DNA of 5,824 bases from Bacteroidota bacterium. Lineage in GTDB: Bacteria > Bacteroidota > Bacteroidia > Chitinophagales > Chitinophagaceae. The notes under the pieces are model-generated. The model was not told the DNA's origin. It worked only from the letters and a program-made list of their open reading frames with translations, and searched no databases. The first letter of the stretch is position 1; the number at the start of each line of letters is the position of its first letter. The translations under genes and the position numbers were made by a program. Positions 1-5,824 of this stretch are shown piece after piece. The stretch spans positions 1 to 5,824 of the forward strand of contig CANETM010000113.1 of NCBI GenBank assembly GCA_947441205.1. Direction: 5' to 3'.

Positions 1-36
1 ATAACTGAATTACTATTTTCAGAAAAACGAAAATAA
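1..36 (+). CDS. Possible C-terminal tail of an upstream gene (partial)
   Basis: From the first base the frame reads ITELLFSEKRK and stops at TAA (34-36), directly before the ATG of the ORF6N gene. Eleven residues are too few to identify a family, and an open stretch this short can occur by chance. If it is real, the ORF6N gene follows with a zero-base gap, which would suggest co-transcription or translational coupling. The alternative is that this is noncoding leader DNA. I do not recognise the peptide. Confidence 0.2.
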   Translation: MTELLFSEKRK

Positions 37-558
37 ATGATTGAAAATAATATAATTCAACAAAAAATTCATGAGGTTAGGGGAGAAATGGTGATGCTAG
101 ATTTTGATTTGGCATTTTTATATGAAGTAGATACTAAAATTCTAAATCAAGCTGTTAAAAGAAATATTGAACGATTTCCTAGCGATTTTATGTTTAGGTT
201 AACCCAAATTGAATGGGGTAATATGATATCACAAAATGTGATATCATCAGCCGGAACTAGGAATAAAATTGCAACTCCATTTGCCTTCACAGAGCACGGA
301 GTTGCCATGATTTCTGGGGTTTTAAAAAGTGAGAAGGCTATTAAGATGAACATTTCAATTATTAGATTATTTATTGAAATGAAAAGAGTGCTCATTAAAA
401 ATGCAAGTATAAAGGGGCAGTTGCAAGAAATGAGAGAAAAGATAGGAGAACATGATATTCAATTGAACAAAATTTACGACACAATTGAACATCTTTTGGA
501 TTTATCTATTGCTAAAGTGAAATGGGAGGATAGGGATAAAATTGGATTTAAGGAATAG
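37..558 (+). CDS. ORF6N-domain protein (phage/mobile-element-associated DNA-binding type)
   Basis: This 173-residue protein is built like the ORF6N family. The N-terminal domain spans roughly residues 8-95: an IHEVRGEMVMLDFDLAFLY-type opening, then LNQAVKRNIERFPSDFMF (about 36-53), and the typical PFAFTEHGVAMI segment (about 81-92). Residues 115-160 are charged and probably form a helical coiled coil, and the end (WEDRDKIGFK) is a usual family terminus. ORF6N domains occur in phage proteins related to KilA-N and antirepressor types and are thought to bind DNA; standalone copies are frequent in Bacteroidota accessory DNA. The specific role here is unknown. The ATG at 37 directly follows an in-frame TAA, so no longer start exists. 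My hand count gives about 32% GC over 61-540, at the low end for this window. No integrase, toxin or other phage gene is visible beside it. Confidence 0.88.
   Translation: MIENNIIQQKIHEVRGEMVMLDFDLAFLYEVDTKILNQAVKRNIERFPSDFMFRLTQIEWGNMISQNVISSAGTRNKIATPFAFTEHGVAMISGVLKSEKAIKMNISIIRLFIEMKRVLIKNASIKGQLQEMREKIGEHDIQLNKIYDTIEHLLDLSIAKVKWEDRDKIGFKE
223..247. repeat. Perfect inverted repeat inside the ORF6N gene
   Basis: The left arm ATGATATCACA (223-233) and right arm TGTGATATCAT (237-247) are exact reverse complements, 11 bp each, separated by AAA. The repeat covers codons 63-71 (Met-Ile-Ser-Gln-Asn-Val-Ile-Ser-Ser) of the ORF6N protein. It could be an operator for a dimeric regulator or an RNA hairpin. 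It could also be a coincidence, because the repeated ATA TCA codons contain GATATC, which is itself a palindrome. There is no T-run after it, so it does not look like a terminator. Confidence 0.6.
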
Positions 559-596
559 AAAAAATCACTTAATGTTCTATATGTTTATTCTTTATG

Positions 597-1091
597 TTAG
601 AAAATTAATCTCATCACATAGTCGTCCATAAAGAATCCATTGCCAATATCAAATTTAAATTCCTGCTCTTTAATAAAACTATTCTTTAAATAAAATGTAT
701 AGTCTTTATTATGTTTGTTTACTTGAAGGAATAGGGAAGACGATCCTTCTGCTTTTGTTACTTCAATAGCCTTATTTAACAATGCTTTTCCAGCTCCTGT
801 TCCATGTGCGCTTGGTAAAACGTATAGCTTGTTGAGTTTATGCGCACTCCCTTCCTCTTTACTCACGGAACAAAATCCAATATCCGCTCCATTTAAATTA
901 GCAATATAAAATTGATGACCTTTCGCAAATTGTTCGGCTAATGATGTATCACTATACATCCATTCCAGCATAAAATCAATTTGTTCCTGTGAAATGATAT
1001 GTCCGTATGTGCTAGGCCAGGTGCGCTCCGAAACGGATCGGATAAAGGCTCTATCTTCAAGTGTTGCAGGTCTTATCATTATTTCACTCAT
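597..1091 (-). CDS. GNAT-family N-acetyltransferase, PaiA-like
   Basis: This 164-residue protein matches the full length of a single-domain GCN5-related N-acetyltransferase, which transfers an acetyl group from acetyl-CoA to an amine. The N-terminus (MIRPATLEDRAFI) is the usual first strand and helix. Motif A runs from about 87 to 106: LNKLYVLPSAHGTGAGKALL, with the HGTGAG pyrophosphate-binding loop at 96-101. Motif B follows as FLQVNKHNKDYTFYLKNSF (121-139), where Tyr134 is the usual candidate general acid. The ending FFMDDYVMRLIF resembles the PaiA polyamine acetyltransferase group, but the substrate cannot be read from sequence. Two features are off-consensus: His96 replaces the usual Arg/Gln, and the usual Gly before the last Phe of motif B is Ser138. 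Met1 or Met5 (ATG at 1079) could start; I keep the longer form. The gene lies downstream of valS on the same strand but beyond its terminator. No clear promoter of its own is visible. Confidence 0.9.
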   Translation of the reverse strand: MSEIMIRPATLEDRAFIRSVSERTWPSTYGHIISQEQIDFMLEWMYSDTSLAEQFAKGHQFYIANLNGADIGFCSVSKEEGSAHKLNKLYVLPSAHGTGAGKALLNKAIEVTKAEGSSSLFLQVNKHNKDYTFYLKNSFIKEQEFKFDIGNGFFMDDYVMRLIF

Positions 1092-1121
1092 AATTAGTAA
1101 GGGGTAATAGTAGTGTAAATA

Positions 1122-1147
1122 AACGAGCCTCTAATTAGAGGCTCGTT
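1122..1147 (-). terminator. Rho-independent terminator of valS
   Basis: A perfect 26-bp palindrome made of the half AACGAGCCTCTAA (1122-1134) and its exact complement TTAGAGGCTCGTT (1135-1147). Read on the minus strand it begins six bases after the valS stop codon and is followed by TATTTAC, giving a U-rich run GTTTATTTAC. The stem can form about 10-11 pairs with a small AT loop. It should end valS transcripts and reduce read-through into the GNAT gene, which starts 30 bases farther on. Confidence 0.82.
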
Positions 1148-1153
1148 GTTGAT

Positions 1154-3763
1154 TTATAGTTGGGCTAAACTTTCTTCAATGGTTTGAATCCTCGCTAAAG
1201 CATCGGCTTTTTTCTTTTGTTCAACAGCTAGAATTTCTGGCTTTGCATTTTGCACAAATTTTTCATTGTTTAATTTCTTATCAACAGAAGCAAGGAATCC
1301 TTTTTGATGTTCCAAATCCTTCAATAAATTATCTTTCAAGCTAGCCGTATCAATCGCTTGATCTGCTACTAAATAAAATTTATCTTTTTCTAATGCCACT
1401 ACAATGCTAGATCCAACAGCTGCATTTGTATAAGCAACGCTTTTCGCATTTACTTGCTTAGCTAATATATTTTGGATGGTTTGGTAGGCAGTGTTATTCT
1501 CAGATTGAATATGTAAGTCAATAGCTTCCTTTGGTTTGATTTGATTTTTATTTCTTGCATCACGTAGGGTAGAAATCACATTCTTAAGTAATGCACCTGC
1601 ATTTAAAACAGCTTCATTCACTTTTCCAATGGCTTCATATTCTTTAACACATAAATCCTGGGTCTGCGTTTTTAATGCATGGTGTAATTCCTCGGTTATG
1701 AATGGCATGAATGGATGTAACAATTGTAATAAAGAATCATAAAATTCAATACTCTTATTGTAAACATCGGCATGAATAGGCTGCTCAAATCCTGGTTTGA
1801 TCCATTCTAAATACCAACTACAATAATCATCCCATATTAATCCGTAAATGGTTTTTAAGGCTTCGCTTAAACGAAACTCTTTTAACATCCCATCTACTTC
1901 AATTTGTGTAGCACTTAATTTTGCTTGGAACCAATCCATTGCAAAAGCAGCATCTTGTTCCACTTTTCCTTCCGAACTAATACGCGGCTCCCACATTTTC
2001 AACAATTTTGCTGCGTTCCATAATTTGCTATTGAAATTTCTTCCTTGCTCTAAAGTAGATTCATCAAATAATAAATCGTTTCCAGCAGGAGAAGCAATCA
2101 TGATACCAAAACGAACAGCGTCCGCTCCATATTGATCAATGAGTCCCAATAAGTCAGGAGAATTACCCAAACTCTTACTCATTTTACGTCCTTGCTTATC
2201 GCGCACAATACCCGTAAAGTAAACATCCTTAAATGGTATCTTGCCCATATACTCTTCGCCCGCCATAATCATACGCGCTACCCAAAAGAAAATAATTTCA
2301 GGGGCAGTCACTAATGTACTAGTAGGGTAGTAATAATTTATTTCGGCATTGTTTGGATTCGACATACCCTTGAATACTTCAATTGGCCATAACCAACTAC
2401 TAAACCAAGTATCTAAACAGTCCGCATCCTGTGTCAAAGTTTTTCCTTTTGTTTCAGGATATTTTACATTTACCGCTGCTTCATTTTCTGCAACATAAAC
2501 ATTTCCTTCAGCATCATACCATGCTGGGATACGATGTCCCCACCATAATTGACGGCTAATACACCAGTCCTTGATATTATCCATCCAATGGCGGTATACA
2601 TTTTTAAATTTAGCAGGATGAAATTGTATTTCATCACTCATCACGGCTTCTAATGCAGGCTCTGCTAATTGTTTCATATCCACCCACCATTGTAAACTTA
2701 ATCTTGGTTCTACAACCGCATCGGTTCTTTCACTGAATCCTACTTGATTTACGTAGTCTTCTAATTTCACTAAATTTCCACTCGCTTCTAAGTCAGCTGC
2801 GATTATTTTTCTAACTTCTAAACGATCCTTGCCAATATACATGGGGGCTGCCTCGTTCATAGTTCCGTCCTCATTCAATGTTTCAATTACTTCTAAGCCA
2901 TGTTTTTGGCCTAGGTTAAAGTCATTGATATCATGTGCAGGAGTTACTTTCAATGCGCCAGTTCCAAATTCTATTTCAATATAATCATCAGCAATAATAG
3001 GAATACGGCGATTAATCATGGGAACAATTGCATGCTTGCCTACTAAATTTTTATATCTATCATCCTTGGGGTGCACACATATTGCTGTGTCTCCAAAAAT
3101 GGTTTCAGGTCTAACGGTTGCAATGGTTATATATTCATCACCAGGTAAATCTAATTTGTAACGGATATGGTACATTTTACCATTAACTTCCTTATGTATT
3201 ACTTCCTCATCACTTAAAGCAGTTTTTGCGCGTACATCCCAATTAATCATACGTTTGCCGCGATAAATTTTCCCCTTATTGTATAAGTCAACAAATACTT
3301 TAATTACGGTTTCATAGTAATCTGGATCCATGGTAAAGGAAGTTCGATCCCAATCCAAGCTACAGCCCATTTTTCTTAACTGCTGTAAAATAATGCCACC
3401 GTATTTTTCTTTCCATTCCCAAGCGTATGTCAAAAATTCGTCTCTAGATAAAGATGATTTTGCAATTCCTCTTTCCCTTAACATGGCAACCACTTTCGCT
3501 TCCGTTGCAATAGAAGCATGGTCCGTTCCTGGAACCCAACAAGGATTCATTCCTTGCATGCGAGCACGACGAACTAAAATATCCTGAATGGTATTGTTTA
3601 AGCAATGGCCCATGTGTAAAACGCCTGTAACATTGGGAGGCGGAATGACCACTGTATAAGCCGGTTTATTATTTGGCTCACTGTGGAAATATCCATTTTC
3701 GATCCAATGCTGATACCATTTACTTTCTACTTCCCCTGGTATATAATTTTTGCTCAGTTCCAT
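1154..3763 (-). CDS. valS: Valine--tRNA ligase
   Basis: Cytosolic class I aminoacyl-tRNA synthetase that charges tRNA-Val with valine using ATP and edits threonyl-tRNA-Val. From the ATG at 3763 the protein has 869 residues, full length for the bacteroidetal form. Visible in order are the PPPNVTGVLHMGH segment with the HIGH-type motif HMGH at 50-53; the CP1 editing domain at about 200-345, with TVRPETIFGDTA (217-228) and GTGALKVTPAHDINDF (267-282); the SRQLWWGHRIPAWY block (403-416); and KMSKS at 527-531. An anticodon-binding helical domain follows from about 610, and a charged C-terminal coiled coil, the tRNA-binding arm, covers about 803-869. A longer frame opens at a TTG at 3793, but the ATG gives the usual family N-terminus (MELSKNYIPGEVESKWY) and lies downstream of the candidate promoter. 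No T-box leader fits in the short upstream region. All key motifs are intact. Confidence 0.98.
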   Translation of the reverse strand: MELSKNYIPGEVESKWYQHWIENGYFHSEPNNKPAYTVVIPPPNVTGVLHMGHCLNNTIQDILVRRARMQGMNPCWVPGTDHASIATEAKVVAMLRERGIAKSSLSRDEFLTYAWEWKEKYGGIILQQLRKMGCSLDWDRTSFTMDPDYYETVIKVFVDLYNKGKIYRGKRMINWDVRAKTALSDEEVIHKEVNGKMYHIRYKLDLPGDEYITIATVRPETIFGDTAICVHPKDDRYKNLVGKHAIVPMINRRIPIIADDYIEIEFGTGALKVTPAHDINDFNLGQKHGLEVIETLNEDGTMNEAAPMYIGKDRLEVRKIIAADLEASGNLVKLEDYVNQVGFSERTDAVVEPRLSLQWWVDMKQLAEPALEAVMSDEIQFHPAKFKNVYRHWMDNIKDWCISRQLWWGHRIPAWYDAEGNVYVAENEAAVNVKYPETKGKTLTQDADCLDTWFSSWLWPIEVFKGMSNPNNAEINYYYPTSTLVTAPEIIFFWVARMIMAGEEYMGKIPFKDVYFTGIVRDKQGRKMSKSLGNSPDLLGLIDQYGADAVRFGIMIASPAGNDLLFDESTLEQGRNFNSKLWNAAKLLKMWEPRISSEGKVEQDAAFAMDWFQAKLSATQIEVDGMLKEFRLSEALKTIYGLIWDDYCSWYLEWIKPGFEQPIHADVYNKSIEFYDSLLQLLHPFMPFITEELHHALKTQTQDLCVKEYEAIGKVNEAVLNAGALLKNVISTLRDARNKNQIKPKEAIDLHIQSENNTAYQTIQNILAKQVNAKSVAYTNAAVGSSIVVALEKDKFYLVADQAIDTASLKDNLLKDLEHQKGFLASVDKKLNNEKFVQNAKPEILAVEQKKKADALARIQTIEESLAQL

Positions 3764-3790
3764 GCTTTTTTCTTTACCTAAATTGAGCCA

Positions 3791-3798
3791 CAAAAATA
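3791..3798 (-). promoter_or_regulatory. Candidate valS promoter, -7 element
   Basis: Read on the minus strand this is TATTTTTG, an exact fit to the Bacteroidota -7 consensus TAnnTTTG. It would place the transcript start near 3784, about 20 bases before the valS ATG. A TTTTTG at 3824-3829 (minus strand) could serve as the -33 element, but its 25-base spacing is longer than the usual 19-21. The region is AT-rich, so a chance match is possible. Confidence 0.45.
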
Positions 3799-3814
3799 AG
3801 GAAAAGCCACTAGC

Positions 3815-3822
3815 TTATTTTG
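3815..3822 (+). promoter_or_regulatory. Weak candidate exonuclease promoter, -7 element
   Basis: TTATTTTG differs from the Bacteroidota TAnnTTTG consensus at one base and would put a transcript start near 3829, about 20 bases before the ATG at 3849. No well-spaced TTTG -33 element is visible upstream. If real, it lies back to back with the valS promoter. Confidence 0.22.
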
Positions 3823-3848
3823 ACAAAAATGTACGAACTTGGACCCCA

Positions 3849-4427
3849 ATGGAATTTGCAGTTGTAGATATTGAAACCACAGGTGGAATGCCACAATCTC
3901 ATGGCATTACTGAAATTGCTATAGTGATACATAATGGGGTAGAAGTAACGGGCAAATATGTCACCCTCATTAACCCTAGACAAAAGATACCTCCATTTAT
4001 AGTGAATATGACAGGTATTAGTGATGATATGGTATCAAGGGCGCCTCTTTTTGAGGAAGTGGCACCTCAAATTTATAATTTATTAAAGGATCGAATATTC
4101 GTAGCACATAATGTTAGTTTTGATTATGGCTTTGTCCACTATTTATTAAACCACCATGGTTATGAATGGTCAGCTCAAAAATTGTGTACTATTCGATTGA
4201 GTAAAAAAGTTTTTCCTGGTTTATTAAAATATGGATTGGGTTCTTTAACGCGTGATTTAGGTATTCGTATTGAGGGGCGTCACCGTGCCTGGGGTGATGC
4301 AGCTGCAACAGCGCAGGTTTTAACTATGGCCATTGAAAAAGAGGGGATGGCACCTATCCATACCTTATTAAATAAAAAAGAACCCCGCAAAAAAATAGCG
4401 CCACCTAGTGAAGGAGACGCTATTTAA
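3849..4427 (+). CDS. DEDDh 3'-5' exonuclease, DNA polymerase III epsilon-like (exonuclease domain only)
   Basis: This 192-residue protein is an RNase T/DnaQ-type exonuclease with the complete DEDDh set. Exo I is VVDIETTGG with Asp7 and Glu9; Exo II is HNVSFDYGF with Asp92; Exo III is HRAWGD with His145 and Asp150. These residues bind two metal ions and remove nucleotides from 3' ends. The segment KLCTIRLSKKVFPGL (111-125) and the short basic tail (KKEPRKK) are also seen. In many Bacteroidota this domain is fused to a GIY-YIG nuclease domain in a protein of about 450 residues; here the frame stops soon after the exonuclease, and no GIY-YIG coding sequence fits before purB. A role in repair or nucleic-acid turnover is more likely than replicative proofreading, but the substrate is inferred only. 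I chose the ATG at 3849 because the family starts right before Exo I; in-frame starts at 3762 (ATG) and 3750 (TTG) would overlap valS. Confidence 0.92.
   Translation: MEFAVVDIETTGGMPQSHGITEIAIVIHNGVEVTGKYVTLINPRQKIPPFIVNMTGISDDMVSRAPLFEEVAPQIYNLLKDRIFVAHNVSFDYGFVHYLLNHHGYEWSAQKLCTIRLSKKVFPGLLKYGLGSLTRDLGIRIEGRHRAWGDAAATAQVLTMAIEKEGMAPIHTLLNKKEPRKKIAPPSEGDAI
4393..4425. terminator. Candidate bidirectional terminator for the exonuclease gene and purB
   Basis: AAATAGCG (4393-4400) pairs exactly with CGCTATTT (4418-4425), giving an 8-bp stem with a 17-base loop in which CAC (4402-4404) can pair with GTG (4408-4410). On the plus strand it is followed by an AATTTTTATT tail. On the minus strand the stem is extended by a seven-T run (complement of 4389-4395). 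It could therefore stop transcripts from both convergent genes. It overlaps the last codons and first stop-codon base of the exonuclease gene and lies about 65 bases past the purB stop. The stem is short and the loop large, so strength is uncertain. Confidence 0.5.
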
Positions 4428-4489
4428 TTTTTATTCTTAGCTATTTTATTTAAGTAATTAACTCGAATATTTCACTTGCGACTTAGGAT

Positions 4490-5824
4490 CTAGTAATCCG
4501 CTGTAATTCCTGTATAGTTTTGAGGTGTGATTTGCTTTAATTCTTTTTTCAAAGCAGCAGTCACTTTTAATCCGTCTATAAATTTATGCATTGATTTTTT
4601 ATCAATCTTACTGTTTCCTCTTGTTAAATCTTTTAAGGCTTCATATGGGTTTGGATATTTCTCACGACGTAAAATGGTTTGTATCGCTTCCGCTACTACT
4701 GCCCAATTATTTTCAAGGTCCTCCTGAATTTTAGCCTCATTCAATATTAATTTACCCAAACCTTTTTCTAAAGAGTTTATTGCAATAGCAATATGACCAA
4801 CTGGAACGCCAATATTTCTTAATACAGTAGAATCAGTTAAGTCTCTTTGTAAACGGCTAATGGGTAATTTTGCAGCCAAATGTTCTAATAAAGCATTTGC
4901 GATACCTAAGTTTCCTTCTGCATTTTCAAAGTCAATTGGGTTTACTTTATGCGGCATCGCGCTTGATCCAACTTCGCCTTTTTTGGTTTGTTGTTTAAAG
5001 TAATCCATAGATATATAGGTCCAAATATCGCGTGACAAATCAATTAATATATTATTGATTCTTTTTAAATTATCACAATGTGCTGCAAAATTATCATAGT
5101 GTTCAATCTGCGTTGTGAACTGCATTCTTTGTAATCCTAAAACGTCTTCTACAAATTCATTGCCTAGTGATACCCAGTTCTTTTTTGGATAGGCGATATG
5201 ATGTGCATTAAAGTTACCTGTTGCGCCTCCAAATTTAGCTGCATAAGGTATCGCAGCAAAAAGCTCAATTTGATTATGTAAACGCTCCACAAACACCATT
5301 ACTTCTTTTCCTAAAGTAGTGGGGGAAGCGGGTTGTCCGTGTGTACGCGCTAATAAAGGAACCTTTTTCCATTGCTTTGCAAATTGGTATAATCTGTTTT
5401 GCAAATTCACTAATGCAGGTAAGGTATTGTTTTCCATAGCGTCTTTCCAACTTAATGGAATAGCCGTATTATTGATGTCTTGTGATGTCAATCCAAAATG
5501 AATCCATTCTTTTAATTCACTCGCTTTATGAGCATCTAATATTTCCTTTAAAAAGTATTCAACTGCTTTTACATCGTGATTAGTAGTAGCCTCAATTGTT
5601 TTTATTTTTTGCGCATCTTCTTCCGAAAAATTATCGACTACTGCTAAAAGTGACTTTCTTAATGCCGGGGTCAGTTTAAAAAACTTTTTATCTGCTAGAA
5701 ATAAAAAATAGTGCACTTCAACTAATACTCTATACTTTATTAAGCCAAATTCTGAGAAATAGCCACTCAAATTTTGGGTTTGTTTATGGTAACGACCATC
5801 AATTGGGGATATGGAACTAAGTTG
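4490..5824 (-). CDS. purB: Adenylosuccinate lyase (5' end cut by window edge)
   Basis: This enzyme of the fumarase/aspartase superfamily performs two purine steps: SAICAR to AICAR plus fumarate, and adenylosuccinate to AMP plus fumarate. It acts as a cytosolic homotetramer. The frame is open to the right edge, and the first visible residues QLSSISPIDGRY are the normal family N-terminus, so only a few codons are missing. The TTG at 5770 is an internal leucine, not a start. Counting from the first visible residue (444 in all): TTNHDVKAVEYFLK is at about 80-93; TSQDINN at 113-119; RTHGQPASPTTLGKE, with the catalytic-type His162, at 160-174; and the signature GSSAMPHKVNP, with the mobile-loop serines, at 286-296. 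DLTDSTVLRN lies at 328-337. The close match is to the long E. coli-type PurB, not the shorter Bacillus type. The C-terminus ends right after NYTGITADY, a few residues shorter than E. coli. Promoter and regulation lie outside the window. Confidence 0.97.
   Translation of the reverse strand, partial: QLSSISPIDGRYHKQTQNLSGYFSEFGLIKYRVLVEVHYFLFLADKKFFKLTPALRKSLLAVVDNFSEEDAQKIKTIEATTNHDVKAVEYFLKEILDAHKASELKEWIHFGLTSQDINNTAIPLSWKDAMENNTLPALVNLQNRLYQFAKQWKKVPLLARTHGQPASPTTLGKEVMVFVERLHNQIELFAAIPYAAKFGGATGNFNAHHIAYPKKNWVSLGNEFVEDVLGLQRMQFTTQIEHYDNFAAHCDNLKRINNILIDLSRDIWTYISMDYFKQQTKKGEVGSSAMPHKVNPIDFENAEGNLGIANALLEHLAAKLPISRLQRDLTDSTVLRNIGVPVGHIAIAINSLEKGLGKLILNEAKIQEDLENNWAVVAEAIQTILRREKYPNPYEALKDLTRGNSKIDKKSMHKFIDGLKVTAALKKELKQITPQNYTGITADY

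Noticed and set aside
147..395. Minus-strand open frame of 82 codons within the ORF6N gene
   Set aside because: It lies wholly inside a well-supported gene on the other strand and shows no recognisable motif.
559..596. Terminator between the convergent ORF6N and GNAT genes
   Set aside because: The 38 bases are AT-rich but I could find no hairpin followed by a T-run on either strand.
1848..2135. Plus-strand open frame of 95 codons inside valS
   Set aside because: Antisense shadow of conserved valS coding sequence; composition follows the valS codons and no domain is seen.
3330..3587. Plus-strand open frame of 85 codons inside valS
   Set aside because: Antisense shadow of the N-terminal catalytic part of valS.
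3764..3793. N-terminal extension of valS from a TTG codon
   Set aside because: The extension overlaps the candidate -7 element and is absent from the usual family N-terminus; the ATG at 3763 fits.
3764..3848. T-box or other RNA leader controlling valS
   Set aside because: The region is only 85 bases and the likely transcript leader about 20 bases, too short for a T-box.
4527..4727. Plus-strand open frame of 66 codons inside purB
   Set aside because: Antisense shadow of conserved purB sequence.
5319..5501. Plus-strand open frame of 60 codons inside purB
   Set aside because: Antisense shadow of conserved purB sequence.
5768..5770. TTG as the start of purB
   Set aside because: The frame continues upstream with SPIDGRY, the conserved family N-terminus, so this codon is internal.

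Overview
The window looks like chromosomal DNA of a Bacteroidota bacterium, possibly Chitinophagaceae or a relative (inference). It is AT-rich, no start codon has a clear Shine-Dalgarno sequence, a TAnnTTTG-type -7 promoter element precedes valS, and the exonuclease and ORF6N proteins resemble forms common in that phylum.

Layout from left to right. Positions 1-36 hold an open frame ending in TAA that may be the tail of an upstream gene. Directly abutting it is a plus-strand gene for an ORF6N-domain protein (37-558), a family linked to phages and mobile DNA. It is the one accessory-looking gene here and has a perfect inverted repeat inside its coding sequence. A 38-bp AT-rich gap with no visible hairpin separates it from a convergent, minus-strand GNAT acetyltransferase (597-1091). 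Next on the minus strand is valS (1154-3763), which has a strong palindromic terminator between it and the GNAT gene. An 85-bp intergenic region (3764-3848) carries candidate divergent promoters for valS and for a plus-strand DEDDh 3'-5' exonuclease (3849-4427). The exonuclease converges on a minus-strand purB (4490 to the right edge), which lacks only its first few codons. A hairpin with A-run and T-run flanks, lying across the 3' end of the exonuclease gene, could terminate both.

The genes do not form one pathway. valS (translation) and purB (purine synthesis) are housekeeping genes, the exonuclease is probably a DNA repair or proofreading-type enzyme, and the GNAT and ORF6N genes are small single-gene units. 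I see no CRISPR array, tRNA, rRNA, insertion sequence, attachment site or riboswitch, and no convincing new multi-gene system. The points most worth a second look are the inverted repeat inside the ORF6N gene and the terminator-like hairpin embedded in the exonuclease stop region.
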